NCBI GenBank assembly: GCA_025765595.1
Contig: JAIVFH010000096.1
Span: forward strand, 62,001 to 126,000
Length of the DNA: 64,000 nucleotides
Source: Obelidium mucronatum
Lineage: Eukaryota > Chytridiomycota > Chytridiomycetes > Chytridiales > Chytriomycetaceae
Direction: 5' to 3'
The position numbers were made by a program, and so were the translations under genes. Under the pieces are notes generated by a model. That model saw nothing but the letters and a program-made list of their open reading frames with translations, did no database searches and had not been told where the DNA came from. Positions 10,392-21,908 of the stretch are shown here, piece after piece. How positions within the stretch are numbered: the first letter of the stretch is position 1; each line of letters begins with the position of its first letter.

Positions 10392-11418
10392 ATGAGCATC
10401 GGCCTGCCCGCACCGCAACTCGTCGTCTACGCGTTCCTGACCGGTCTCACCCTCGGCACGTGCTTGTGCGGCCTCCTGTGTTCCTGTGTTATCCTCAGAT
10501 CTTCCGTGTCTACCCCGAAAAACTTTTGGATCGTTGCCTCAATAATGTCGCTCTTCAACTTTTGGTGTATTGCTTATTCCTCCTACTACATTTGTTCCCT
10601 CTTTTTCCATCACTCTTTCTGCGTGCTTGGAGGTCTCATTTCAAACATTATCAGCCAGATTTTTTATATTCACTTTGGTACGTGCATAAGATCTTTCATT
10701 TCAGATCTTAAGTTTGAGTATTCAAATGTTATCCAACTATCCATCCACCAACAACAACAACTACACGCCAGACCTATTCCTTCTCTTCAAAACATGTGGA
10801 ACAAGTGGATACAACAGATACATTCTCCTCGGAACTTTTGCAATCCTCTTGAACCGTTTCGTTTGGGCCTTTTTGGATATCATTCAATCCCACAGCTACG
10901 TGGAATCCGACATGTGTCTCTATTACCAAAACCCAATCACTGGTCTGGGTTACAATTCCGCAGACATGATTTGCGATGCTTTTTGTACAATTGTTTCTAT
11001 CGTGTTTAATTGGAAGAGTTTGTACGGCGCTTCCTTTTTTTCAATGAGTCGTGTTCTTGTTCAAGAGAACAGTTGAGTTTTTTTTTTCTTCTTATGTTTA
11101 TATTAAACCAACCAACCAAAAAAAAAAAAAAAAAAAAAAATAGTTCTACGATCCATAATCATTCTTGCAGTAAACTTCTTCATGTTATACATGAGCGCGT
11201 CCGTCACAGACCCATTCCTCGTCCTATGCAGCTACTTTATCCAAAACTATGCATACTCCGTCTGCATCAACATGGAACTCCTCTGGATTGATGAACGACA
11301 AAAAAAGTCAAGAGCTTCGGCTGTATCAATGTCTGCTGCGGGTCTTACTTTTTCAAAACAAGACTCTTCACAGTATAATAGCAAAACAAGACAATCTGGA
11401 ATAAGTAGAGTTTTATAA
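10392..11418 (+). CDS. Multi-pass (about seven TM) membrane protein, unknown function
   Basis: Three exons are likely: 10392 to about 10622, 10705-11071 and 11144-11418. The first encodes two hydrophobic segments (VVYAFLTGLTLGTCLCGLL and FWIVASIMSLFNFWCIAYSS). The second encodes YILLGTFAILLNRFVWAFLD and ADMICDAFCTIVSIVFNW. The third encodes IIILAVNFFMLYMSA and another long segment, then a Ser-rich basic tail (KKSRASAVSMSAAG). The layout resembles a 7TM receptor-like protein, but I recognise no diagnostic motif. The first junction is uncertain: the in-phase donor is gtgctt at 10623, giving an 82-bp intron. The second intron has a 23-nt poly-A tract, the only sense poly-A among the long tracts. 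Confidence 0.65.
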
Positions 11419-11652
11419 TTTGAAATTTGTATCGTGATTTTTATTTATTTTTTTGGTTAAATATTATCAAATATGAATGTTGTGTGGGGTGTAGATGATC
11501 ACAAACAAAAAAAAAAAAAAAAACAGCAACAACATAAATATCCTTATTCACAAATGCAAACTAGAGTGCCCATATGCTCAAGTCAAACGGAATGTTTTTA
11601 ATCCCCAATAAACTCTTATTTATAATACACTCTTTTCCACACACAAAAAAAA
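11419..11652. other. Intergenic spacer between 7TM gene and COX20
   Basis: It is AT-rich, includes an 18-nt poly-A run near 11505-11523, and has no supported gene. Confidence 0.5.
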
Positions 11653-12243
11653 ATGTCAAAAGAAAACAACTCAAACACAACCACACCCGGATCGATCCAA
11701 GTCCCATTCGACCCAACCCAGGAAGTCTCAATCACCAATGTCCTCAAAGTGCGTTCTTTTTTTTCTATTCCCCCAGTTTTCCATCCAAAACACAGACCTC
11801 TTACCAAAGGTTTTTTTTATCACAAGCTTAGAACCTACAACTCGAAGAATTCAGTCTGACCAACATTGGCCGTCTCCCATGTGCTCGAAACGCTCTCTTG
11901 TATGGCATATCTAGTGGATTGGCTGTTTCAGCGGCTCGGTTCTTGGCACGCAGTTGAGTCTCAATTTTGTCAACTGCTCGTCCTTACTGAAAAGCTTTTG
12001 AGTTTAGGAAACTTGAGATCAGCAGGGAATTGGGGAATCTTGGCATTTGCTGGAATGTCGGTTGCGTCTTGGTGAGTACAGGTTTCTTTTTTTTTTCTTC
12101 TTTTGTTGCGAACACGTCTTTAGTAAGCCTCAAACACATATAGGGAAATGTGTCGTCTTCAGCGACGTCTAGTACAGGAGCAATTATCGCACTTGGCTGT
12201 TGAACAGGCAGAGCTTCAAAAACAACAACAAGAAAACAAATAG
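11653..12243 (+). CDS. COX20: COX20-like cytochrome c oxidase assembly protein
   Basis: COX20 is a small mitochondrial inner-membrane chaperone that stabilises newly made Cox2 during complex IV assembly. Four exons: 11653-11748, 11832-11953, about 12024-12071 and 12144-12243. The second exon carries the family signature IGRLPCARNALLYGISSG followed by AVSAARFLAR. The third has NWGILAFAGMSVASW, and the fourth CRLQRRLVQEQL and a charged Gln/Glu tail. The order PCxR-x3-LYG, TM, NW, TM, W-x-MCR-QRR matches the family. Length (about 120 residues) is normal. None of the exons is long enough to be obvious alone, so the gene is easily missed. Confidence 0.88.
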
Positions 12244-12325
12244 TAAAAAAAATTCAATTGTCCTTCAGTTCGATAATACAACAAAAAATAATAAATAAAT
12301 CAAAACGATACAAAAGTGCTCATTT

Positions 12326-12695
12326 TCAAACAACACCCACAACGCGGTCACCTGCTCCGCCTCCCGAAGTCACTACTGTCAAACTTGGCTCAATAGGAAC
12401 CAAAAACGGCTTGGCATGTTGCGGGCAATAACACATGAAGTTATCCGTCATGAAAATTCCATTATCATCTGCACACGATACGTGATAAGTTCGAACGCAT
12501 TTTCCCTTGTTGGAATTTTGGAATAGTTTTTTTTTTTTGAGCGAAACAAAAAAAAAAAAAAGTCCACAACCCAAACAAACCTTATAACATTGAATACTAG
12601 CTCCAACAGCTTTATACACAGGCTTCTTTCCTTTGGTTCCAGCACCCTTGCAGAATTGGCATTTCTACAAAGAATAGTTTTAAGCTTAATCGCAC

Positions 12696-12747
<52 letters not shown>

Positions 12748-15255
12748 GCGAAGCGTACCAAAGCCCAACGATCCTTCGGAATCAATTCTATCCCCACAAC
12801 AATCTCCACATCTTTTCCATCTGCTTGCTGAACAGTCGCGATACTCGTTTCCGGAACATACTGTCCACACCGTTTATGTGCATGGGTTCCAGGAATATCC
12901 GTCGGCAATAGCCCGACTTTGCTTAAACCCGGACATAATGCGCACTGCAACGAGAACAACAAGGTCCAAGGGCGCAATAAGTAAAACACGATGTAAGAAA
13001 AAAAAACTGCTTACAAATCTGTGATCAACACGCGAAACCATCTTCTTTGGTCCAGAAGGTTGAATAAATAGCGAAGGCGGTTTCCCTTCAAACAAATGCG
13101 GCACATCCAATTTAACACTATCCGGTACACACGTGCAATAGAGCGCCTTTTTCCCAATTTCAATCCAACTATCGATTGCAAAATTTACAGACTCTGCGCA
13201 ATTGAATCCAAGATTATATCCAGAGTGGTATCCTGTTTTTTTTTTTGTGGTGGTGTTTGAGTTTTTGATCATCACTCACTCCCCATACTCAATCTTTTTT
13301 TTTTACCATGTGGAAATGTAATAACAAATTCCCCTTCAAACTGTACAAGTTTATCCACTTTGATTCCTTGTGCTTGTAATGCGGTTGGACTAATCACGCA
13401 AGACTTGTGTCTCAAATATTGTGTGCATCTTTTGGCTTCATCTGCGAAAATCCCGCTTGCGAAGCCTTCAAACTTTTGACGATATGCTGGCGGAATAATG
13501 TACCATTGCTTTGGGGCCTTTGAATGCGGAGGTTTTTTTTTTCAACAATGGAAAGGGCAAATCAATATTTGAACTTACACCAAAATGAATGTAGCTGATC
13601 AACCACACAGGGAAAAAAGAAAGTCAGTAAAACCCTAAAATAGAGTCAATCGAAAGGTAAAAACGCGTCTAACTTGATTGAGAAGAGATCCATATCCTCT
13701 AAATGCCACGCAAACGTTGCCTGAAGGTAGTAATATATCAGAAAATCAAGAATACACGTAATAAAGAGGAAATTAAAAACCTTCCACATTCCGAAGTACA
13801 GATACGGACTAATAACAATTTGGTTAGATCACGAAAGTACAAGTCACACATCATTCCCCTCAACTTGTTGACTCCTGGAAGTTTCATGTTAAGACGGTTC
13901 AAGAGATTATCAAAGTTTTTTGGATTCCATGTGTTTTCTGGTGTGTCTTCAAACAGAGAACCAAGCATATCAGCTCCATCTAAGTGTAATTGAAAGTTAA
14001 TAAACAAGGAATAATGATGTGCATACAGCTGAGTAATCGCCTCCAATGAGAAATCGCCTTCGGCAACAGACAAGAATATACACAGCCTTCGGCGGTTCAC
14101 AATCGACTCACATAAAGGAGGAGAATAAGTCAAGTTCTTCCAATAAACTTTCTCCAGTTCGCGTACATACTCCATGGTAAACTCTTGGCCAAGATTCGAT
14201 AAATCAAAAGTAATTTCCTGTTTATCCTCTTTCGCGCTGTTCATGTTGGCTTCATCCAGACTGCAGTTGCTGTTTTTACTCTTTAGGCTTGAAGATGGCT
14301 TCTTTCGTTTGGCTATGATAGTATGTTAAATATAAATAAGAATGATGATATAGAGAATGCATTGATTGGAAAGAATCGCCTTCGGCGCGAAAGATAACCG
14401 CCTACGGCGTCGGTCACATCAAAAATCACTGTATTACATGCATCAGAAACGAGTGGAATCATCGCACAAGTTTTCGCAGATTCCGGGACTAGATCATCAT
14501 TTTGAATCCAAAGTCGTGGCACAGACATCCATTGCATCAAGTTCATTGAATTCCGAACCCGCAGAAGGGGTGCTTGCTGCTTTCGGTGAGCAAGACGGAG
14601 GAGTAGGTTCGATCTGAATGATGGCTGATGACGAAGGCAAGAATTCTTTGACGGCTGCAACAGACTCTGACGGTGAAACGCAGTCCTCTGAGAAGCACAG
14701 CTGGGCCAGACTGTTTGCCGTAGCTGTAGCTGGCGTGGCAGCCGGCAGAGTTGCTTCTTCCTCCGGCTTCTGCTTCTTCTTGGGCGTACTAGTGCCAGTG
14801 CCGCTGCCAGAGTGCTTCGAGCCAGGCGGCCTGTGTTTGTCTGCATTCGCCAGGTCGAACCACTGCTGCACGCCCAGGGTCTTCCGCGTCTCGATGTTGA
14901 ACTGCCTGAGTGCGCCAGACGGCAGCGTTCCGCGGACAAAGTTCTGCTCGATGGGCGCCTTGATTGCAACGGCGGCGAGACGAGCGCGCATCTCCTTGGA
15001 AGCGTCCTTGGGAGCGTCCTTAGACGACTCCTTAGAAGACTCCTTCGCCTCCTTACGAAGATGCGCCGAGAAGCGCGCCGTCCACTCCGCCGGCGGCACA
15101 ACCTTCGCCAGGCCCGCCTTGGCCGCCACGGGCGAAATCAGCGCCACAAACTGCGGAAAGTCGGCAAACTGCGCGGCCGTCGGCGTGAACACGGGCACGC
15201 CGTTGGGCTCGAAGAAGTAGGCGGGCGCGGGGGCGTCGTCTGAGGGCGTCTGCAT
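12326..15255 (-). CDS. KDM4: KDM4/JMJD2-type histone lysine demethylase (JmjN + JmjC + extended PHD)
   Basis: It is predicted to remove methyl groups from histone H3 lysines using Fe(II) and 2-oxoglutarate. The start ATG at 15255 precedes the JmjN domain ([20 protein letters not shown]). A Ser/Lys/Ala-rich linker follows. The JmjC domain is spread over about six exons: [51 protein letters not shown], and after an intron [18 protein letters not shown]. The iron ligands (WHLED H and E; GYHSG H) and cofactor Y, N and K residues are present. An extended PHD finger follows ([49 protein letters not shown]), with the stop at 12326. Two introns carry small palindromes, and another has a 39-nt sense poly-T. 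A further in-frame ATG lies at 15327. Confidence 0.92.
12697..12735 (-). repeat. 39-nt homopolymer (poly-T on the sense strand) in KDM4 intron
   Basis: A run of 39 A on the + strand, followed by one G and 11 A. It sits inside the intron upstream of the CQFCKG exon, so it reads as T in the transcript. Confidence 0.9.
14056..14093. repeat. Two GCC-TTC-GGC palindromes in one KDM4 intron
   Basis: Copies lie at about 14056-14064 and 14085-14093 within the intron 13980-14111. They are the same core as the CNOT1 intron array. Confidence 0.6.
14376..14410. repeat. Two palindromes (TTC and TAC loops) in another KDM4 intron
   Basis: CGCC-TTC-GGCG lies at 14377-14387 and CGCC-TAC-GGCG at 14399-14409, 11 bp apart. 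They show both loop variants found in the CNOT1 array side by side. Confidence 0.7.
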
Positions 15256-15491
15256 GCGGGTAGCGGGTGAGTGGTTGAGTGTCCAACCAAGCAGCAATAA
15301 TATTAAATAAGACTCAGAATCAGTCATTCTTCTTCTTCATCGGTCACACGCATCCATCTCTTCAATGACTGATTACGCACACTTTTGCATAGGAAAATTC
15401 AAATGAGGCCACGAAAGGCCCTTGGACAAGTCAATCCTGAAAATCATAGACAATCAACTCCTTCACGTGCAAAAACTTTTGATGGAAAACG

Positions 15492-16937
15492 ATGAGGATG
15501 CATTCTTCTAACGCGTATTGCTTTCTCCATTGCTCTCTCTTGATTCTTTTGGTGGTCCATTCCAGCGCTCAAGTCCCAACGATCCGCGCAGGCGGTTCTT
15601 CCTTCACTGAAGCTCCCTTTGCTGCTGCTTTGTCGGACTTCAGCAATATTTATCGTGAGTTTCTTTTTTGAGGGTGAGTCAAATCTTCTGGTCGTTAACT
15701 CTATCTTCTGGCAGCTGGCGTACAAGCTCATCCCTATGATGAAAACAGCTCGGTTCTTGGACAGAGAAATGTTGCTTCTGGTGTTTACAACTGGGGTGGA
15801 AGTGATCTTGAAATTGATTCATCTCTTTATAATGGCACAAACGCGATCGTTGGTCTTCCTGCAGTTGTTGGTGGTCTTGTCATTACTCTCAATCTGCCTG
15901 GTAAAATATCCCCTTTTGTAACCTCATCGAGCGCGATCATTCCGCCGAAGGCGGATATCTTCCTTTGCATGGAGCACATTCTCGCCTTCCTTTTCCATCT
16001 GCTATAGGCAATATTGTGCTCTTCCTTCTGTCCTCTTTATCCACAGCCATACATTAAAACTTGAAAAACTTGCAATCACTACATCACACACAAACACAAT
16101 TTCAGGTAACCAAATTCCCGTCAAACTCGCACGCGATGTTCTCCCACGCATCTTTGATGGCACCATAAAGTTTTGGAATCATTCCATGCTTCTTCGCGAC
16201 AATCCGATGCTTGCTGCTTACAACACGGGGGCAAACCGTGTTAAAGTTGTTCAATTGCATCCGGAATCGGGTACAAGTATGGATCTGGTGTATTATTTGG
16301 GTCTTCTCGATGTCTCCACAGGGTTCAAGAATTCACCGTTTCGATTGGCGAATTATCGACTCAATGTTTCCGGTTCTATTACTGCTAAATCTACTATGGC
16401 TGCTGGTATTATGGTATATTTTCTTCTTCTTTTCTCGGTATTTTCCACCAGTGGAGCCGTTTTATCTTCTTTTTTTTTTTTTTGGTCTCGTCAATTCTAT
16501 CACTCGGTCTTTCGTTCGCTCACTTCTTTCTTTTCCAAGGTTGGGGGCTTTCCATACACAATAACGTACTTGAATGCTTTCGAGGCTCTCGAACAAAGCA
16601 GTTCCAGTGGAGTCACTAGAGCACTATTGCAGCACAAAGATGGATCTTTTGTTGGTTGGTCAATGGAATCTGTGGCGATTGCGGCACAGACGTTTGAAAC
16701 AGTGTACAAGAGCCCACGATACAATTCTACAGATACTATCAATCTATATGATACAGAAACGAAGGGAGCTTACCCACTCACTGTTGTTTCCAAGTTTGTG
16801 ATTCGGCCTTACAATATTTCAGCCAGTTTGGATACAACGATCGCCACTTTGAAATTTCTCTGGTGGTTTATTCAAAGCCCACAAGTTAAGTTTATACAGC
16901 CAAAAGAAAATCTTGTGTCTCGCTTCGTTTTATTGAT

Positions 16938-16990
<53 letters not shown>

Positions 16991-18881
16991 CAGTATTCTG
17001 CAGGGTTTCAATTCACACCCATCTTCAACACAAGCTTAGGCGCAAAAACTCTAAACCATCTGAAAACCATCTCTTTTGATGGGAAAATACCTCTCTACGG
17101 ACAATCTGTATGCGATATCGACATTGATGGAACATACAGATCCCCATGCGTACACGGGTTCTGCTCCGACCCATTACCCTTCCAATACGCAAGCGCCGAA
17201 TGCATTTGTCAATTCGGTTACGAAAACATTCATAAAACAGATTGCAGTGAACCCACACCCGTATTTATAACGGGTCCGGCAACAACAGCTCAAATCTCAA
17301 TGTTTATTGCGGGACTCCTTGTTGTGCTGGTTTCGTTTTGGAAAGTGTACCAAAATCGAGGGATGCCTGAAATGAAGGCGATTTCGCCCTTGTGCTGTTT
17401 GTTTATTCTGGGTGGGTGTTTTATTGGGGTTCTTGGGATTCTTGTGGATGCGCTTTCTATTTCGAAAGATGTTTGTAATGCAAAGTATGTGGTTCCTGTG
17501 TTGGCGTTTGGGATGGTGTATAGGTGAGACACATTTTTTTTTTCTCCTTTTTTCTTGTGTGTGTTTCGTGTTCTATTTTTTTTTTCGTTAACCCTTGCTT
17601 CTTTTTCAATTAAGCATGATCTTCTTCAAGTCCCTTAGAATCTTTTTGATTTTCGGATACTCCAAAATCGCAAGATCCCGATTCTTGAAAGACGACGTTA
17701 TGATTGGCGCATCCTTGATTGTCGGGATTCTAGACGCCGTATTCGCGCTTTGGACTGTGGGGATCAAGAAAACCGAACCAGTCACTTGTTTTCTTCACGG
17801 ATACGTGGACATCGCGGTGGGCTTGTGAGGATCCAGATAAAGTTACGATAGAAGGAACACGAGCTTATAATGGGTTGATTGCATTCAATGGCATACTTCT
17901 TTTGCTGTGTATTTCAATGGGGTTTTTGACAAGGAAAGCATCAGCGAAATTCGATGAGTCTAGGAAAAATGGAGCCGTCATTATTTTGAGTACGCTGCTG
18001 ATTGGTCTCAACTTTGTAAGCTCTAAATTATATTTTAATGTACCCTGTAAATATAGATTGAGTTAAAATTTTATTTTTTATTTCACCAAAGGCCGTTCTG
18101 TTTGGTATTCCTGGAGAAACCAAGACTTTATACCAACTGCGACGCGTCTTTAGTTCGACAACGACATTTTTGCTGTGTACTCTTTCGCCAGTGATTTTAT
18201 TCGCACCTGCGTTTGGCTTGGGAGCGAGTCCCAGTGGAACCGGGTTATCTCACGGTTACGATACAAGTGATGCAAAGTCATCTCAGAACGATTTAAACGA
18301 TGGTCTTGTCAAGACTTACATGGTAAAAAAAAAAACTATGGCTTTTTCCCCCCCTTGCCTCTTTTCCTCCTAACTCTTTTGTCAATTACTTTTTAAAGTT
18401 CCACACTGGATTAAAACTCAACCGACCCGCCGCGCTATGGAAATCCGCAGTGATCATGGTCATGACAGAACTAGACATGCTCATCATCCTCAGTGAAGGC
18501 AACAATGGAACCTACACGCTATCAAAGTCCAATATCATGATTCAAGAAAAGACAACCAAAGCCGCCAAAGCAGCGCCAGAAGAATGCCTTGAAATCACAC
18601 TGGGCGCCAATAAAATTTGCCATGTCTTGGAATTCCCAAATAGAGAAAAGATGGAAGAATTTCGGAGCTTACGTGGAGCGGCTGGGATCAAGAAAAAAGG
18701 TGGTGCTGGTGGTGGTGGTGGCGTGGCCTCGGATCCATCGCGTCTATCTCAGCAGAATCTTGTTGCTACAGGAGCTGCATCAACGTTATATAGTATTAAC
18801 AGAGAGAGCCAACAAATTGGTTCTCAGAGGAATCTCGCGGCGTTGGCTGTTTCTTTGCGAAATCTGTCACAGTCAAACTGA
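15492..18881 (+). CDS. Class C GPCR with PstS-like extracellular domain, EGF-like stalk and C-terminal PH-like tail
   Basis: The start at 15492 is followed by a signal peptide (CSLLILLVVHSSA). Exons 15492-15654, 15715-15900, 16106-16413, 16540-16884 and 16994-17523 encode a domain resembling phosphate-binding PstS: AGGSSFTEAPF, YNWGGSDLEIDSS, DVLPRIFDGTIKFWN, HPESGTSMDLVYYLG. A Cys-rich EGF-like segment (CVHGFC...AECICQFGYE) leads into a seven-helix 7TM_3 (GABA-B-like) core (SMFIAGLLVVLVSFWKVYQN onward) spread over exons to 18322. The last exon, 18399-18881, holds a PH-like fold (LWKSAVIMVMTELDMLIILS, ICHVLEFPNREKMEEFRSL) and Gly/Ser-rich tail. One apparent one-base frame break lies near 17829 (before CEDPDKVTIEG). 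It is probably a plasma-membrane receptor sensing phosphate or another small anion; the ligand is inferred. Confidence 0.85.
15941..15955. repeat. Palindrome TCCGCC-GAA-GGCGGA in receptor intron
   Basis: It has six-bp arms and a GAA loop, and lies in the intron between exons ending at 15900 and starting at 16106. Confidence 0.75.
16940..16987 (+). repeat. 48-nt poly-T in receptor intron
   Basis: An uninterrupted 48-T run immediately upstream of the aatcag acceptor of the intron 16885-16993. It is the longest homopolymer in the window. Confidence 0.95.
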
Positions 18882-18938
18882 AGGGATTTTTTTAATCAAT
18901 ACTTTATTTGATGGATGAACAACCCCGAGTCAGTCAAT

Positions 18939-20989
18939 TCAAACAAAGAACGTAAGGATAATAAACGAGTACAAAACTCCAACAGCACAATACACTGATA
19001 CTAACATCAATGGCAAAAACTGCAGAGTTCCTTGAGGAAATACAAACGGATGCAATATTTCGCTGTATATATACACTGGCACCATTCCGTAAAGGTAGAG
19101 TGTTTCGAGAACCGATAGTTCCAGAGTCGACTTGGAATTCTTGGTAGCACTATTTTTTTTAAATCAATCAACATGGAAAGCCAAGAGATGTCACCATGGT
19201 TATTCTTACCCTTTAGGTCGAGTCAGATCCGCAAGATAATGAGATGAGGTGATGGCATACAAGAGCAAAACAATAACTTTGGTTGGAGTTTCTAAGACAT
19301 GAAAGCGTAAATGGCCTAAAACTTTTGGTACGAAGAAAACTAAACCTGTAGCCTTGAAGATTAAAGGAAACAACGACAAATATCCGGCACAGCTCAGCAA
19401 GTAGAATATCTGAGCATGTCGTCTTGTTCTCGTAGCTACAAGACTATGTTGTTTTTTTTTAGGGTTAAAGTGAATCAAAATATGCCTCCATAAAAAAAAC
19501 CACACACCTGAGCGGAATCAAAACTAGCAAAATTGCCTTTTCATGAACATGCCAACCAAAGAGGAAAGAACTAAATCCGCACAAAACAAGGGAATCAACA
19601 AATGTGGATTTTGATGGGCTTCTTCCATAGTTTGATTAAACTTGGCTGTTGTTGTTGTTGTTTTTTTTTTTCGAGTTTAGTTCTTGGTATCGACAGGCAA
19701 GCATATATCAGAAACATTTTTACCAATTGAAACACGACATGTCAAAATAAGAGTGTGAAGAGGCTCAATGTTTGGCAATACCGCAAACGATGAGTTTCCG
19801 ACAAGTCCTCGAGTCAATGACCCAACATCTGCAATCTCAGAATCTTTACCAGCAAATTTCAAACCTGAATCCGTCCAAAAAAATAAATAAATCAGAGACT
19901 TTGAGCCACCGATAAAATAATCAGAAACCTAGAATAGCAGCTCGATCCGCAAATGAATACAAGGCCCAAAAATTAGGCGCCCAATACGCGTGGCACAATC
20001 CCCGCTTGAACGGGAAAAGTCGAGACAAGACTTGTGGAATATGTTGAATAAATGGGCCAAATGAAGCAAGGAAGACCAAGACAACAGATATGCCAATCTG
20101 AAAAAAACGAGCAATCGAGAAAGAGTCTGGAACTTGATGAGTCCCCAAATAATGAAGAAGAAAAAAACTTACAAGTTCCTTTGCTCTCAACAAAACAAAA
20201 ACGGCTCAAGAGAAATATGAAATAGGCAGGAGCTTGATACAAGTAAATATGTTTGAAGTTCATCGTCACAGCATACAAGACTCCTCCCAACAAGAACTTT
20301 TCCTGGATGGCAGCAAAAAACGAAAATATCAGATTCCCATATCGAGTTAAAAAGATGCGCAATACCCTCCACATGGCATTGATTGATAGCAGCTGGATCC
20401 CATAGAGAAATCCGTTGTATTGAAAGTGTATATTATCAACGAATAGTAAACCAGGACTCAGAAAAACCAACGCAGTCAAAATAGATCGTGTTCGGGCATC
20501 TTTCAAGTCTTCAAAGATGCTGCAGTTGGGCACGTCAATTCAGGCCGCCGCCCATACAGTGGATAAAACACAAACCTCACAACGGCGTAAAACAGCACAA
20601 ACTCTGTCACAATAACAGAACATCTCTGAAATATGATAGTTTCGAAATTCGCAAATCCGAGGTTGGAGACAATCAGCATCTTTGGTTCAATCCATTGAGC
20701 AACTTGCGATAATCCAAATTCAAACCACGCAAAGAACGGTGGATAATCAAGAGTCCATTCTGATGTTGATTCATAGTACCACTGGGAAATTGGCAGAGAA
20801 TATGTAAGTGCGAGCCAGTTGCGGTGGACTTCAAAGTCAGTTGAATGGCTGAGTTGACTGTTAGGGCGATTGAAAGGCCAACGTCGGTGAGTCTTACTAT
20901 CCGGGAATAAGAAGTAATTTGATGACAACTGCTGCCAGAAACAGGACGGTGTTTGATCCGAAAGCAGCTGCAAATACGCTGTCACCCAT
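18939..20989 (-). CDS. ALG8: ALG8-type dolichyl-P-glucose alpha-1,3-glucosyltransferase
   Basis: ALG8 adds the second glucose to the lipid-linked N-glycan precursor on the ER lumenal side. Exons include 20989-20898, 20848-20576, 20519-20366, 20302-20173, 20126-19929 and about 19876-19724. Markers are [20 protein letters not shown] (catalytic loop), [91 protein letters not shown] and a C-terminus with LEMVL-type helices ([16 protein letters not shown]), stop at 18939. The [11 protein letters not shown] form separates ALG8 from ALG6. There are many TM helices. An apparent one-base frame break lies near 19595 between [12 protein letters not shown] and the HVHEK exon. The stop is 57 bp from the converging receptor gene. 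Confidence 0.92.
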
Positions 20990-21908
20990 CGATTCACTGA
21001 ACTTAATTTTCAAATGATATTTAATATTGCCCTCCAACATATTCCTTCCTTTCACGAGTATTTGAATTCTTTTCTTGTATTGTTTTATTTTAAAAAAAAA
21101 AGGGATCACGACACCACGAGCAACGCCTCCAAGTGCCAAACCCATCATTAAACCCCCAAAAAGACGTAAAAAGAAGCCGACCCAAATAAAAATAATAAAA
21201 GACGATAACATAACAGATACTGTTTTTTCTCAACCTGCACAGATGTGTGAAAGTAAATAAACTGGAACGCTATGTATAAAAACTACGAACCAGGAACTTG
21301 CTGCTACTAAAATGTCGTTCCTCTTAATATTATCCTGACGCGATTTCAAAGACAGATGAATGGATCCTTTGATAGTTGACTTGAGAGAATCTAAGAAAAA
21401 ATACGTTAGTGGAACGATCAAAGATATCAAGGGAATACTAAAATAATATATCGCTCACTTTTTCACTCGATAACGGGCCATCTAATTCCCGGCAATATTT
21501 GTTTGGCATTATTGCGCATCCCTCGGCTGTTTGGACAGTAAGAATGGATCGTTAGAAAATGCCCACATTACGGTGATACACCTTCAATAAAAAACTTTCA
21601 CCATTGGAGATGTGGTATTAAGACGACCTACTTCTAAAAGAAAAACATGGTAGCAGTATATGACAATCATATCCTGAATGCTTAGCTGAAAACTTGTTGA
21701 ATATTGCTACCTACAAAAATTGTTAGCGATCGCTGCCATCCTTTTAACCGTTACAGTAAGAATGGATCGTTAGTAAATGTCCCTGAACCCACACACAAAC
21801 ACCCCACTCAATATTTTTGGTATTTTTGTCTTATTTTAATTTTTTTGGTATTTTTTTGAAGTTTTTTGATGGTGATGGCTGGGTTATTGTAGGTGACGTT
21901 TGATGAAT
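20990..21908. other. Region without a firmly supported gene; possible membrane-protein fragment
   Basis: On the - strand two hydrophobic open segments occur (about 21430-21230, with SWFVVFIHSVPVYLLSHI, and 21211-21050, with FIIFIWVGFFLRLFGGLMMG), possibly joined by a gttgag intron. They could be a small membrane protein upstream of ALG8, but I see no family resemblance. From 21440 to 21880 there is only AT-rich DNA with a 21-bp direct repeat. Confidence 0.3.
21535..21773 (+). repeat. Direct repeat of 21 bp (21535-21555 and 21753-21773)
   Basis: Both copies read acagtaagaatggatcgtta plus g. They continue similarly for about ten more bases (aaaatgcccac versus taaatgtccct). No coding context. 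Confidence 0.7.

Noticed and set aside
20303..20365. Insertion of about 21 residues in ALG8
   Set aside because: The extra residues ([12 protein letters not shown]...) are a 63-bp in-frame intron with gtattg donor and catccag acceptor. Removing it restores normal family spacing.
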